Shown here one piece after another: positions 7,892 to 18,405 of a stretch of 64,000 bases of DNA. Below the pieces are notes generated by a model, which saw only the letters and a list, made by a program, of their open reading frames with translations, ran no database searches and was not told the DNA's origin. How positions within the stretch are numbered: the first letter of the stretch is position 1; each line of letters opens with the position of its first letter. Both the position numbers and the translations under genes were made by a program. Source of the stretch: Capnocytophaga granulosa ATCC 51502 (GTDB lineage Bacteria > Bacteroidota > Bacteroidia > Flavobacteriales > Flavobacteriaceae). Location of the stretch: the NCBI RefSeq assembly GCF_000411115.1, contig NZ_KE150253.1, forward strand, positions 1 to 64,000, in the 5' to 3' direction.

Positions 7892-9713
7892 ATGAGAAAG
7901 TATTTGTCTACGCTATTGGTAGCGAGTGTGTTAATTGCTAGCTGTAGTAAGGAAGCGGAGGTAATTCGCGAGAAGATTGTCTCTCAAAGTCGCCCTATAC
8001 TCTCAGGGCAAGGCCAGCCAGACAATGGCAAGGGAGAGGACGGAGATTATTATTTAGATTTAACAAATGCCAAACTCTATGGTCCTAAAACTCAAGGAGC
8101 ATGGGGCGAACCCTCTCTTGACCTCAAAGGGTTGCCTGGTAAAGATGGTAAGGATGGTAAGGACGGTACCAATGGTACTAATGGAGCTACACCACGCATT
8201 GGGGACAATGGCAACTGGTGGGTAGGTAATACCGACTTAGGTGTAAAAGCACAAGGTGCCCCAGGGCAGAAAGGTCAAGATGGCCAACCTGGTCGCGATG
8301 GTCAAAATGGAGCTACTCCACGTATAGGAGAGAATGGTAATTGGTGGGTAGGTAATACTGACTTAGGTGTAAAAGCACAAGGTGCCCCAGGGCAGAAAGG
8401 TCAAGATGGACAACCTGGGCGCGATGGTCAAAATGGAGCTACGCCACGCATTGGAGACAATGGCAACTGGTGGGTAGGCAATACTGACTTAGGTGTAAAA
8501 GCACAAGGTGCTCAAGGACAAAAAGGTCAAGATGGCCAACCTGGGCGTGATGGTCAGAATGGAACCACTCCACGCATTGGTGACAATGGTAATTGGTGGA
8601 TAGGAAATGAAGATACTGGTAAGCCTGCTCGTGGTACTCAAGGGCAAAAAGGTCAAGATGGACGAGATGGGCAAAATGGACGTGATGGAGCTATACCACG
8701 TATTGGAGACAACGGTAACTGGTGGGTAGGTGACCGAGATACAGGTAAGCCTGCTCGTGGAGAGCAAGGGAGAAAGAGGTATTCCAGGAGCGAATGGGCG
8801 CGATGGCAATAATGGTTTTACTCCCTATATAGGACCTAATGGCAACTGGTGGGTAGATGACCGTGATACAGGGAAGCCTGCACGGGGTGAAAAAGGTGAT
8901 CCAGGACGTAATGGTGAAAATGGTCAAAATGGTGCTGATGGTTCCAAGATATTAGCTGAAAATCGTGCTCCCCAAGCCTCTGATGGTGTAGTAGGAGATT
9001 ATTTTATAGATAAGGATGCCAAGATATTCTATGGACCTAAAACAGCTTCAGGATGGCCTACTACAGGGATTTCCTTGACAGGAGCTCCTAGAGCTACTGT
9101 AGATTATGAACTTAGCGAAGATGGGAAAATCTTAGTAAAATGGCTTAATAAGAAAACTCGCTATATAGACATGAATGCAGATCCTAAACTTAGCGAAGTA
9201 GAAAAAATAGCAAATAATGCTTTTGATGATAGAGAAGCTGATTATGATCTTTCTACTATTATTGTTGGGGATAAGGTAACTGAATTAGGGATTTTTACTT
9301 TCTCTAAGTGTACTAGACTAAGGAGAATAGAACTTCCCGACGGGCTTATTACGATTGGGAAAGGAGCTTTCGATGCTTGTTCTAACTTGCAATATATAAA
9401 TATTCCAGAGACAGTAACTAATTTGGGAGAACAGGCCTTTACGAATTGTACCAAACTTAAAACAATTACTATTCCAAAAGGAATCAGTAGTTTTGGAAAG
9501 CGTACTTTCTTAGGCTGTACTGCTTTACGAACTCTTACCTTAGAAAATCCTGTAGGTTTTGAGATTAATAAGGCAGGAATGCAAGCTGCTTTCCAAGGTG
9601 TTACTCTTAATGTTATTTATGTGCCTTATGGCTCTGCCGATAGTTATAAGAGCAAAAATAAGAGTTCTTATAGTAATTATGAGAGTATCATAAAGTCTAT
9701 TGTTATTCAATAG
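7892..9713 (+). pseudogene. Collagen-like lipoprotein with BspA-type LRR head, frameshifted
   Basis: One long surface-protein gene is read in two frames. Part one (7892-8812) has a lipoprotein signal (VASVLIASC, Cys ~19), a GDYYLDLTNAKLYGPKT module, then Gly-X-Y collagen stretches alternating with NGNWWVG blocks in 126-bp repeats. At about 8777 the frame shifts by one base and the same pattern continues. It is followed by a second GDYFIDKDAKIFYGPKT module and four BspA-like leucine-rich repeats (IELPDGLITIGKGAFDACSN type), ending at 9713. Spacing shows a single extra A in AAGAGGT. Restored length is about 606 aa. It would be an outer-surface stalk carrying an adhesive head. It could be a sequencing error, a true mutation or a switchable state. 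Confidence 0.85.
8186..8942 (+). repeat. Six 126-bp tandem repeats inside the collagen-like gene
   Basis: Units begin at 8186, 8312, 8438, 8564, 8690 and 8817. The first five are exactly 126 bp apart, the sixth 127 bp. Each encodes 42 residues: TPRIG, NGNWWVG, a short linker, then about seven Gly-X-Y triplets. Copies two and three are nearly identical, so copy-number change by recombination is plausible. Confidence 0.95.
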
Positions 9714-9737
9714 TACATTGTTGATATTGTATATGTC

Positions 9738-9772
9738 GAGAGAGGCTGCCCCACGGGCAGCCTCTCTCTTTG
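9738..9772. terminator. Terminator between collagen-like gene and pta
   Basis: AGAGAGGCTGCC (9739-9750) and GGCAGCCTCTCT (9756-9767) form a perfect 12-bp stem with a 5-nt loop, followed by CTTTG. It lies between convergent genes and may serve both. Confidence 0.8.
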
Positions 9773-9795
9773 TGTAACATGATAAAAAAAACAAA

Positions 9796-10812
9796 TTATT
9801 CTTGCATTCCTGCTTGGATAGCAGTGATAAGTACTGTATTGTAAATATCCGCTACGGTAGCCCCACGGCTAAGGTCATTCACTGGCTTACGCAAGCCTTG
9901 TAGCATAGGGCCTATAGCGATAGAGTGTGTTTCTCTCTGTACGGCCTTATAAGTGATGTTTCCTGCATTGAGGTCAGGGAAGATAAGTACAGTAGCTTGG
10001 CCAGCAACAGGAGAATCTGGCATCTTTTGTTTGGCAACGGTAGCATCTACCGCTGCATCGTATTGGATAGGGCCTTCTACGAGTAGGTCTGGGCGTTGTG
10101 CCTTTACCAGCTCAGTGGCTTCGCGTACTTTGTCTACGTCCTCTCCACTTCCAGAAGTACCAGAAGAGTAGGAGAGAAGAGCTACTTTAGGCTCTATACC
10201 GAAAGCCTTGGCGGACTCGGCAGAGGTGATCGCGATTTCAGCCAATTGCTCAGCGGTAGGCTTAGGTACTACTGCACAGTCACCATATACCAATACACGA
10301 TCAGGCAAGATCATAAAGAAGACAGAAGAAACAGTCTTTACCCCTTTCTTAGTTTTGACAAACTGTAAAGAAGGGCGAATGGTGTGGGCAGTAGAGTTTA
10401 CCGCACCTGAAACCATTCCGTCGGCATCACCCATGAATACCATCATGGTACCGAAGTAAGAGACATCCAGCATAAGCTCTTGCGCTTGCTGCTCAGTCAT
10501 GCCTTTTTCCTTGCGAATTTCGTAGAGTTTCTTCCAATAAGCCTCATAGTTAGGACTTTTCTTAGGAGAGATAATTTGGATACGTTCAGGAGTCCAATTA
10601 AGGCCTAATTCGTCTACGCGGGCAAGCACTTGGTTTTGTTCTCCAAGAATGGTAAGGTAAGCCAATCCGTCTTCGGCGAGTTTTGCCGCTGCTGAAAGGA
10701 TACGCTTGTCTTCACCTTCGGGAAGTACGATGCGTTTTTGTAGTTTTTTAGCCGTTTCTACCATGTAATTTTGAAACTTCTTAGAAGTATCGGAACTTAC
10801 AGATGTGCTCAT
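9796..10812 (-). CDS. pta: Phosphate acetyltransferase
   Basis: 338 aa, the short catalytic form without the N-terminal DRTGG/AAA regions. Family features: LQKRIVLPEGEDKRIL near the N-terminus, MVFMGDADGMVSGAVNSTAH mid-protein and VLIFPDLNAGNITYKAVQR near the C-terminus. It converts acetyl-CoA and phosphate to acetyl phosphate and CoA. The usual partner ackA is not in this window. A TATCTTTG box lies upstream on the minus strand (10848-10855). Confidence 0.94.
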   Translation of the reverse strand: MSTSVSSDTSKKFQNYMVETAKKLQKRIVLPEGEDKRILSAAAKLAEDGLAYLTILGEQNQVLARVDELGLNWTPERIQIISPKKSPNYEAYWKKLYEIRKEKGMTEQQAQELMLDVSYFGTMMVFMGDADGMVSGAVNSTAHTIRPSLQFVKTKKGVKTVSSVFFMILPDRVLVYGDCAVVPKPTAEQLAEIAITSAESAKAFGIEPKVALLSYSSGTSGSGEDVDKVREATELVKAQRPDLLVEGPIQYDAAVDATVAKQKMPDSPVAGQATVLIFPDLNAGNITYKAVQRETHSIAIGPMLQGLRKPVNDLSRGATVADIYNTVLITAIQAGMQE

Positions 10813-10847
10813 GATTATAGTGTTTTTTTAAATGAATTTCCAAACCA

Positions 10848-10855
10848 CAAAGATA
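10848..10855 (-). promoter_or_regulatory. Minus-7 box of pta
   Basis: On the minus strand the sequence reads TATCTTTG, 36 bp before the pta start codon. I see no TTG at the standard distance. Confidence 0.5.
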
Positions 10856-10988
10856 CGACTTTTTCAAAGAAAAGTAAAGAAGTTTTTTTAGTTTTTAGTT
10901 TTGAATTTTTAGTTTTGAGTTTCACATTAATCACCAATCACTAGTCGTTAGTCACTAGTCGTTAGTCATTAATCACTAATCGTTAGTC

Positions 10989-11022
10989 ACTAAAAAAGCT
11001 GCCTTTTGGGCAGCTTTTTATC
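10989..11022. terminator. gldJ terminator
   Basis: AAAAAGCTGCC and GGCAGCTTTTT form a stem with a short TTTTG loop and T-runs on both strands, just downstream of gldJ. Heptad repeats lie on its left side. Confidence 0.8.
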
Positions 11023-11047
11023 TATGGAATTGAAAATTTTATTTATA

Positions 11048-12742
11048 TTATCCTCTGGAAGTTTTACCTTTCTTAGATTTACTACCTACACGGCTCATAG
11101 CACAGCGGAATCCGATGTAGTCAGTAGCGCTATACTGAGGGAGGAAGCGACGTTGTGCTGGGTCTATATAGTAAGCACGGTCTTTCCAAGAACCTCCTTT
11201 GAACACGCGAGATTCGTCATCCACAAGGGTAGTACGATCATTAGAGCGGTCATATACTTTTACGATACCTCCTTGTCCATCAGGAATAACCTTTTGGTTA
11301 GGTGAGTTATACATAGTACGAGATACGTTGGCTCTTTGGCTAGCATTGAGTGAATCAAAACTTACCTCAGTTCTCTCACGAGTAAGTTTCGCATACTCCT
11401 TGCTTGATACGCGGTCTCCATCACGGAAGTTACGGTTATCAGCGGTGTTAAAGTTATAACGGAGATAGGTTTCGTTCTCGTCTACGGCTACCTTGGCCAA
11501 TTGTCCAGGAAGGTTTTTAGCGTAGATACGTCCGTTGCTAAGGGTATCGTAAGTGATGGTTTGTGCATCAATTACAACAAACTTACCATCTTCGCCGATT
11601 TTGTTCTTTGTATACACGTTACCACGGAAGTAGTTGAAGTCACTAAGTTCGTCATCTACACGAGGGCGATATATATCGGCTACCCATTCGGCTACATTAC
11701 CAGCCATATCATACAAGCCAAAGTCATTAGGTTCAAATGTTTTTACAGCAGAGGTGATATCACCGCTATCTTCGCTCCATCCAGCAAGTCCGCCGTAGTC
11801 CCCTTGGCCTTGCTTGAAGTTAGCCATTTGGTTACCCATTACAGAACGACGTCCGTTACGAGTATAGCGACCAGCCCAAGGATATTTCTTACGTCCACGG
11901 ATACTGTTGTATTCACGGATACCATTAAGCGATTTGGCTGCGTATTCCCATTCGGCTTCGGTAGGGAGACGATATTCAGGAAGGAGAATACCTTCGGTCT
12001 GTTTTGCATAGGTTGTATTGCCGTCCTTGTTGGTAGCTTTTTTACCAGCGAACTCAGTTACCTTTCTACCATAAGAGTTTTCAGGAGTATTTAAGTAAGT
12101 ATCAGTACTAAAAGTACTTTCAGCATCTACTTGGTAGCGAGAACCTTTTTGGATATATCCGTCTTGTTCGAGGATTGCCTCATTCACACGGTTGGTACGC
12201 CAAGAGCTGAATTGCACAGCCTGTACCCAGCTTACACCCACTACAGGGTAGTTAGCAAAGGCAGGGTGACGCAAGTAGTCGGTAACCATGGTTTCGTTGG
12301 CACTCAAAGGGCTTCTCCATACAAGGGTATCAGGCAGTGCACCTAAGTAGATATTCTTATAGTGTCCGTCCTTATCCTCAGGCGGGAATACTTGTTTAAG
12401 CCAGTCAAGGTACTCCATGTACATCTTGTTAGTAACCTCTGTCTCATCCATATAGAAGGATTGTACGTGCTGTTGGCTAGGAGTGTTATTCCAGTCATGC
12501 ATCACGTCGTCCTGTACTTTACCCATAGTAAAGGTACCCCCTTCTATGAATACCAATCCAGGTCCAGTTACTTGCTCTTTGAAATTTGTGTTGTATTGAA
12601 AGCCACCTTCTTTAGCATTGATTTTCCAACCTGTAGCACTAGAAGTGTTTTTGTCACCACCATTTTTACTGCCACAGCTCACAAGGAACGTTGCCGCTAA
12701 AAGAGAGGCTAACATAGGTCTTTTTAAACTTTGCATGTCCAT
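11048..12742 (-). CDS. gldJ: Gliding motility lipoprotein GldJ
   Basis: 564 aa, close to the length of known GldJ. Lipoprotein signal with Cys near residue 23 (LLAATFLVSC). The body is a formylglycine-generating-enzyme/sulfatase-modifying (SUMF1-type) domain: GPGLVFIEGGTFTMG at ~80, YMDETEVTNKMYMEYL, YRLPTEAEWEYAAK and AGNVAEWVADIY, ending with GGSWKDRAYY and FRCAMSRVG. GldJ belongs with GldK and the type IX secretion/gliding apparatus at the outer membrane; it is thought to stabilise other Gld proteins. Distinguished from GldK by its length and the long insertion before the C-terminus. Monocistronic with its own terminator. Confidence 0.88.
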   Translation of the reverse strand: MDMQSLKRPMLASLLAATFLVSCGSKNGGDKNTSSATGWKINAKEGGFQYNTNFKEQVTGPGLVFIEGGTFTMGKVQDDVMHDWNNTPSQQHVQSFYMDETEVTNKMYMEYLDWLKQVFPPEDKDGHYKNIYLGALPDTLVWRSPLSANETMVTDYLRHPAFANYPVVGVSWVQAVQFSSWRTNRVNEAILEQDGYIQKGSRYQVDAESTFSTDTYLNTPENSYGRKVTEFAGKKATNKDGNTTYAKQTEGILLPEYRLPTEAEWEYAAKSLNGIREYNSIRGRKKYPWAGRYTRNGRRSVMGNQMANFKQGQGDYGGLAGWSEDSGDITSAVKTFEPNDFGLYDMAGNVAEWVADIYRPRVDDELSDFNYFRGNVYTKNKIGEDGKFVVIDAQTITYDTLSNGRIYAKNLPGQLAKVAVDENETYLRYNFNTADNRNFRDGDRVSSKEYAKLTRERTEVSFDSLNASQRANVSRTMYNSPNQKVIPDGQGGIVKVYDRSNDRTTLVDDESRVFKGGSWKDRAYYIDPAQRRFLPQYSATDYIGFRCAMSRVGSKSKKGKTSRG

Positions 12743-13009
12743 TTCTAAATAAAATTTTCTAATTGTTCAATTTTGGCGCAAGTTACTACTTTTTTTTGAG
12801 ACAAAAAGCATTTTTTTATTTTTTTTCATTTGTTGATAACTTCTTTTTTAACGCACTTTTCCCTTTAAATACAAGGGGTTGCGCTATCAACAGGGGGTGA
12901 TTATGTGAAATTTCACCAATAGCATTAACTGTATTTAACACTTGAAAACTGCATACTAATGCAACAATCAGTCATTAATCACTAGTCGTTAGTCACTAGT
13001 CATTAGTCA

Positions 13010-13525
13010 CTAGTCATTGACTTTGGGCGGATACTGTTTAAGGATCTCGCTGACAAACTTGTCTATTTGTTCGTCTTTGTTGGCGCGTTCGGAGAGGATA
13101 CCTGCGCCTTTGCCTTGCCAGACAAGGTCTTTTTGTTTGCCGTCAATAATATCTATAAAGAGGATACCTTCGGTAGCGGTAGGTGCCACCTGTACGGTAC
13201 TACCCCACACAGGCCCCCAGCCCCAGCCAATGCCTACACTTTGGTAGATATCTTGGCGTTCGCGCTCGCGGGTGAAGAAGTTGATGAAAATATCAGGCGT
13301 TTCCGATAAGGTATAGCCCTTTTCAGTCATTTGTTTCTCGATACTTCTCAAGATACGTTTTTTGTCCAAATCAGAAATTTCTGCCTTGTCAATGCCTTCT
13401 TTTAAGAAAGCAAAGGTCTTGTATTGGGCAAAGGGTGCTTTGCTGTCAAAGTCTGAGCTTACCTGTATGCTGGCACAAGAGGTCAGCAATAGCCCTAATA
13501 GAGCGAAAGTGAAGAAAGATTTCAT
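13010..13525 (-). CDS. DUF4136 lipoprotein
   Basis: 171 aa from ATG 13525, which gives the signal MKSFFTFALLGLLLTSC (Cys 17); the longer frame from 13582 runs into repeat DNA. DUF4136 pattern: VSSDFDSKAPFAQYKTFAFL near the start, then GYTLSETPDIFINFFT, GIGWGWGPVWG and LFIDIIDGKQKDLVWQGKG. Outer-membrane or periplasmic lipoprotein of unknown role. The last residues (PPKVND) run into heptad repeat. Confidence 0.85.
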   Translation of the reverse strand: MKSFFTFALLGLLLTSCASIQVSSDFDSKAPFAQYKTFAFLKEGIDKAEISDLDKKRILRSIEKQMTEKGYTLSETPDIFINFFTRERERQDIYQSVGIGWGWGPVWGSTVQVAPTATEGILFIDIIDGKQKDLVWQGKGAGILSERANKDEQIDKFVSEILKQYPPKVND

Positions 13526-13588
13526 TTGTATAAAATTTGATTTGAAATATGACAGCAAAAAATATACCAAAAATAATGACAAGTGACA

Positions 13589-13633
13589 AGTGACTAATGA
13601 CCAATCCTATTATGGTATTTGTCATTAGTCACT
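13589..13633. repeat. Heptad-repeat hairpin
   Basis: AGTGACTAATGAC (13589-13601) pairs perfectly with GTCATTAGTCACT (13621-13633) around a 19-nt loop containing TATTATGGTATTT. A similar hairpin with AATGGTATT in its loop is at 54194-54237. Confidence 0.75.
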
Positions 13634-13655
13634 CGTCATTAGTCACTCGTCATTA

Positions 13656-15080
13656 TTATTTGATTTTATTGGCATATTTGTCATAGTAGAACACAGGAAG
13701 GGTTTTTCCATTGTGTTTGAGTTCTTTCAATTCTTTGACAAATTCGTCTGCTTTTCCGACGATGATAAAGCGCAAGTTGTTGTATTTGATATACTTGTTA
13801 GCTGCACGCTTTACATCGGCAACGGTTACGGCTTCTATATTCTTGATGTAGTTACTATAAAAGTCAGCAGGGAGGTTTTGAATCTCACGAGTTACCGCAA
13901 GGTTGGCTATGGTAGAAGGATATTGGGTGGACATCACAAAGCTACCGATAAGCTGTCCTTTTACCTCTTTGAGTTTTTGCTCGCTTACATTCTCTGTTTG
14001 GATACGCTTGATTTCCTTGAGGATTTCCACTACGGACTTAGCGGCTACTTCGTTACGTACCCTGACTGATACGAAGAAGTTGGCCAAGGTAAAGCGGTTA
14101 GTACCCATGTAAGAGCGTGCTCCGTAGGTATAGCCATGCTGTTCACGTAGGTTGATATTGATATAACTACCATAGTCCCCGCCGAGGATTTGGTTGAGTA
14201 CTCTCACGGCGAAATAGTCCTTGTCGCTCATCTTAAGTGGATAGAGGTTGAAGGCACTGATTTCGGTTTGTACAGCAGTAGGCACATCCACTAGGTTCAC
14301 TTGGGTGTATTGTACATCACGAGGGGTAGGGATGCTTAGCTGTAATGGAGTAGCAGGAAGCCAGTCATGGAAGTCTTTCATAACCAATTTTTCTACTTCC
14401 TCAGTATTTACATCTCCTACCACTACCATATAGGCGCTAGAGGGAGAGAAATAAGTCTTATAGAAGTTGGTAATATCATCAAGAGTGATCTTCTTAAGAG
14501 ATTCTTCGGTATAGAAACTTCCATAAGGGTGGTTTTTACCATAGGTAAGAGCGCTGTTAAGGCGATAGATGATGCTCTGAGCGCTGTTTTCATCGGCTTT
14601 AAGAGAAGCGATAGCTTTGTCGCGAGCCTTGTCCAATTCCTCTTGAGTGAAGTTGGGGTGTAAAGCCGCATCAGCGAAAAGCTCTAATACGCGGGGGAAA
14701 TAGCGGGTAAGTGAGTAGGTAGAACCTCCATCTACAGTGATATATACAGTAGCTCCTAAGCGATCGACTTCTTCTACGAAAGCTTCTTTGGAAATGGTCT
14801 TAGAACCTCCTCCCATAAGCTCGGAGGTAAGGTAATACATCCCTGGTTTCTGAGTCTCATCGATAGGTGGACGGTCAAGGGTAAGGCTTACGGAGACTTG
14901 GGGGAGCTTATGGTCTTCCACTACCATGAGGGTAAGGCCATTAGGGAGCTTCTTTATATAAGGATCACCCAAGGTAAACGAAGGCAATTGAGTGGGTTCA
15001 GGCATCTTGTCGCGGTCAATCTGTGCTGACAAGAAAAGAGGGGCAAGCAAGGCAATGCTAGAGAGAAATATTTTTTTCAT
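13656..15080 (-). CDS. M16-family peptidase-like protein, non-catalytic partner
   Basis: 474 aa with a signal peptide (ending LSAQ). Two M16 half-domains are recognisable (KLPNGLTLMVVEDHKLPQVS; YGSFYTEESLKKITLDDITN; ILGGDYGSYININLREQHGY). The zinc motif HxxEH is absent: the corresponding segment reads YLTSELMGGGS. The R/Y-type substrate-binding half (LREQHGYTYGA) is kept. It is 12 bp downstream of an M16 gene that has HxxEH, the usual arrangement of a two-subunit M16B protease. Periplasmic location is inferred. Confidence 0.9.
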   Translation of the reverse strand: MKKIFLSSIALLAPLFLSAQIDRDKMPEPTQLPSFTLGDPYIKKLPNGLTLMVVEDHKLPQVSVSLTLDRPPIDETQKPGMYYLTSELMGGGSKTISKEAFVEEVDRLGATVYITVDGGSTYSLTRYFPRVLELFADAALHPNFTQEELDKARDKAIASLKADENSAQSIIYRLNSALTYGKNHPYGSFYTEESLKKITLDDITNFYKTYFSPSSAYMVVVGDVNTEEVEKLVMKDFHDWLPATPLQLSIPTPRDVQYTQVNLVDVPTAVQTEISAFNLYPLKMSDKDYFAVRVLNQILGGDYGSYININLREQHGYTYGARSYMGTNRFTLANFFVSVRVRNEVAAKSVVEILKEIKRIQTENVSEQKLKEVKGQLIGSFVMSTQYPSTIANLAVTREIQNLPADFYSNYIKNIEAVTVADVKRAANKYIKYNNLRFIIVGKADEFVKELKELKHNGKTLPVFYYDKYANKIK

Positions 15081-15092
15081 GGAAGTGTTTTT

Positions 15093-16418
15093 TTAGTTGG
15101 ACTTTTTTTCAGGGAGATAATCGATCTCCAAACGTTGGTTTGCATTGAGGTACTTTTTGGCCACACGACGAATGTCTTCGCGGGTTACCTTGCGGTAAAG
15201 ATCCAATTCCTTATTGATAAGGTTGGTGTCCTTGAAGAAGGTGTAATCCATCGCAAGGGAGTAAGCGATACCTTGTACATTGGAGTTGGTAGCTACATAA
15301 GTAGTCTCGAAGAGGTTGAGGAGCTTTTCGTATTCCTTTTCAGAGATAAGCTCATTCTGTAAGCGTGTGATTTCCTCGTCCATATCCTTGGTAAGTTGTT
15401 CCAAAGGAGCATCTTGTGCTACGGCAGCAATCATAAGAATACCTGTATCTTCGTAGTTACAAGTGTAGGAGATGAATTGGAGCACCTCTTTTTTCTCTTC
15501 AACCATTTTCTTGTAGAGGCGAGAGCTTTCTCCGTTGGCTAAGATTGCCTGAATGAAGTCCATAACACGGGCATCTTGCTCGGTCATTTTAGGCGTACGC
15601 CAAGCCAACACTTTGGCAGGAGCGGTGATATTGGCATCATAATCGGTTACCTTTTTGGTTTGGGTGATAGGAGCATCCATAGTGTAGTTGCGTACAGGCT
15701 TGGCTACATGGTTTTGGATAGGGCCGAAGTAAGTTTCTATCCAGCTTTTTGCCTGATCTTTTTGGAAGTCTCCAGCCACTACTAGTACGGCGTTGTTAGG
15801 GTTGTAATAGCGCTGATTGTAGTGGATAAAGTCTTCGAGCTTGGCTGAGTTCAAGTCCTCCATACTTCCTATGGTAGGGTGCTTGTAGGGGTGCTTGTCG
15901 AAGAGGTGATTTTGCACCACAGGCATGTAGATGATTTTTCCGTAAGGCACATTGTCAGTACCTTCGCGTTTTTCTTCTTTGACAACCTCTTTCTGGGTGT
16001 CTACCCCGATTTGGTTAATTACAGGGTGTAGCATACGTTCGGCTTCCATCCAGAGGGCAAGTTGTAGGCTATTGGAGGGGAGGGTCTCGTAGTAGTAGGT
16101 TTTATCTACATCGGTAAAGGCGTTGTTGTCGCCTCCATGGGAAGAAACAATGTCAAACCAGCGACTTCTAGGGATGTTCTTAGTTCCCTCAAAAAGCAAG
16201 TGCTCGAAGAAGTGGGCGAAGCCTGATTTGCCAGGGAGGTCATCTTTGGCCCCTACGTGGTACATAACAGTGGTAGTAACCACAGGAGCCGAGTTGTCCT
16301 GATGTAAGATTACGTGAAGCCCATTGGGCAAGTCGTATTCTTCAAATTTGATTTTTTGCGCCATAGCTACAGTGGAGGACAATAACAAGGCACCGAAAGT
16401 AAAAAAATATTTTTTCAT
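15093..16418 (-). CDS. M16-family zinc protease, catalytic subunit
   Basis: 441 aa from ATG 16418, which gives the signal peptide MKKYFFTFGALLLSSTVAMA; the frame extends upstream to 16592 but that part runs through a promoter box and a terminator. Zinc site HFFEHLLFEG (HxxEH) at ~residue 75, with the downstream Glu in the LALWMEAERM region. Pairs with the non-catalytic M16 protein downstream. Likely a periplasmic peptide-degrading heterodimer. A TATCTTTG box is at 16444-16451 on the minus strand. Confidence 0.93.
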   Translation of the reverse strand: MKKYFFTFGALLLSSTVAMAQKIKFEEYDLPNGLHVILHQDNSAPVVTTTVMYHVGAKDDLPGKSGFAHFFEHLLFEGTKNIPRSRWFDIVSSHGGDNNAFTDVDKTYYYETLPSNSLQLALWMEAERMLHPVINQIGVDTQKEVVKEEKREGTDNVPYGKIIYMPVVQNHLFDKHPYKHPTIGSMEDLNSAKLEDFIHYNQRYYNPNNAVLVVAGDFQKDQAKSWIETYFGPIQNHVAKPVRNYTMDAPITQTKKVTDYDANITAPAKVLAWRTPKMTEQDARVMDFIQAILANGESSRLYKKMVEEKKEVLQFISYTCNYEDTGILMIAAVAQDAPLEQLTKDMDEEITRLQNELISEKEYEKLLNLFETTYVATNSNVQGIAYSLAMDYTFFKDTNLINKELDLYRKVTREDIRRVAKKYLNANQRLEIDYLPEKKSN

Positions 16419-16443
16419 AAATGAAAATGATAAAAAAGTAACG

Positions 16444-16451
16444 CAAAGATA
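16444..16451 (-). promoter_or_regulatory. Minus-7 box of the M16 protease operon
   Basis: TATCTTTG on the minus strand, 26 bp upstream of the M16 start. It also supports choosing ATG 16418. Confidence 0.55.
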
Positions 16452-16542
16452 GGTTTTTTTTCTCAAAAAAGGAAATATTTTCGTAGGAATTTTTCCTATA
16501 AGAGTGTAAAAAACATATAATATTAGGTATACATAGGAGCAT

Positions 16543-16578
16543 AAAAAAAGGCTACCCTTTTTGGGGTAACCTTTTTTG
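16543..16578 (-). terminator. OmpA-gene terminator
   Basis: GGCTACCC and GGGGTAACC form a stem flanked by A6-7 and T6 runs, 16 bp after the OmpA stop codon. Confidence 0.8.
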
Positions 16579-16593
16579 TAGAGAAGTGTCAAA

Positions 16594-18342
<1,749 letters not shown>

Positions 18343-18374
18343 TTTGGTCGCTTCTGAAAAAATATGTACTTTTG
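18343..18374 (+). promoter_or_regulatory. Promoter of the methyltransferase gene
   Basis: TTTG (18343-18346), 20-bp spacer, TACTTTTG (18367-18374); the ATG follows 31 bp later. A textbook Bacteroidetes promoter. Confidence 0.8.
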
Positions 18375-18405
18375 CTCGGAAAATCTACTTCATAAATGTA
18401 ACCCT

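Noticed and set aside
8489..8927. Minus-strand frames opposite the collagen repeats
   Set aside because: Low-complexity shadows caused by the 126-bp repeats.
18364..18405. Upstream ATG (18364) as start of the methyltransferase
   Set aside because: It lies within the TACTTTTG promoter box, so the mRNA would not contain it; ATG 18406 fits better.
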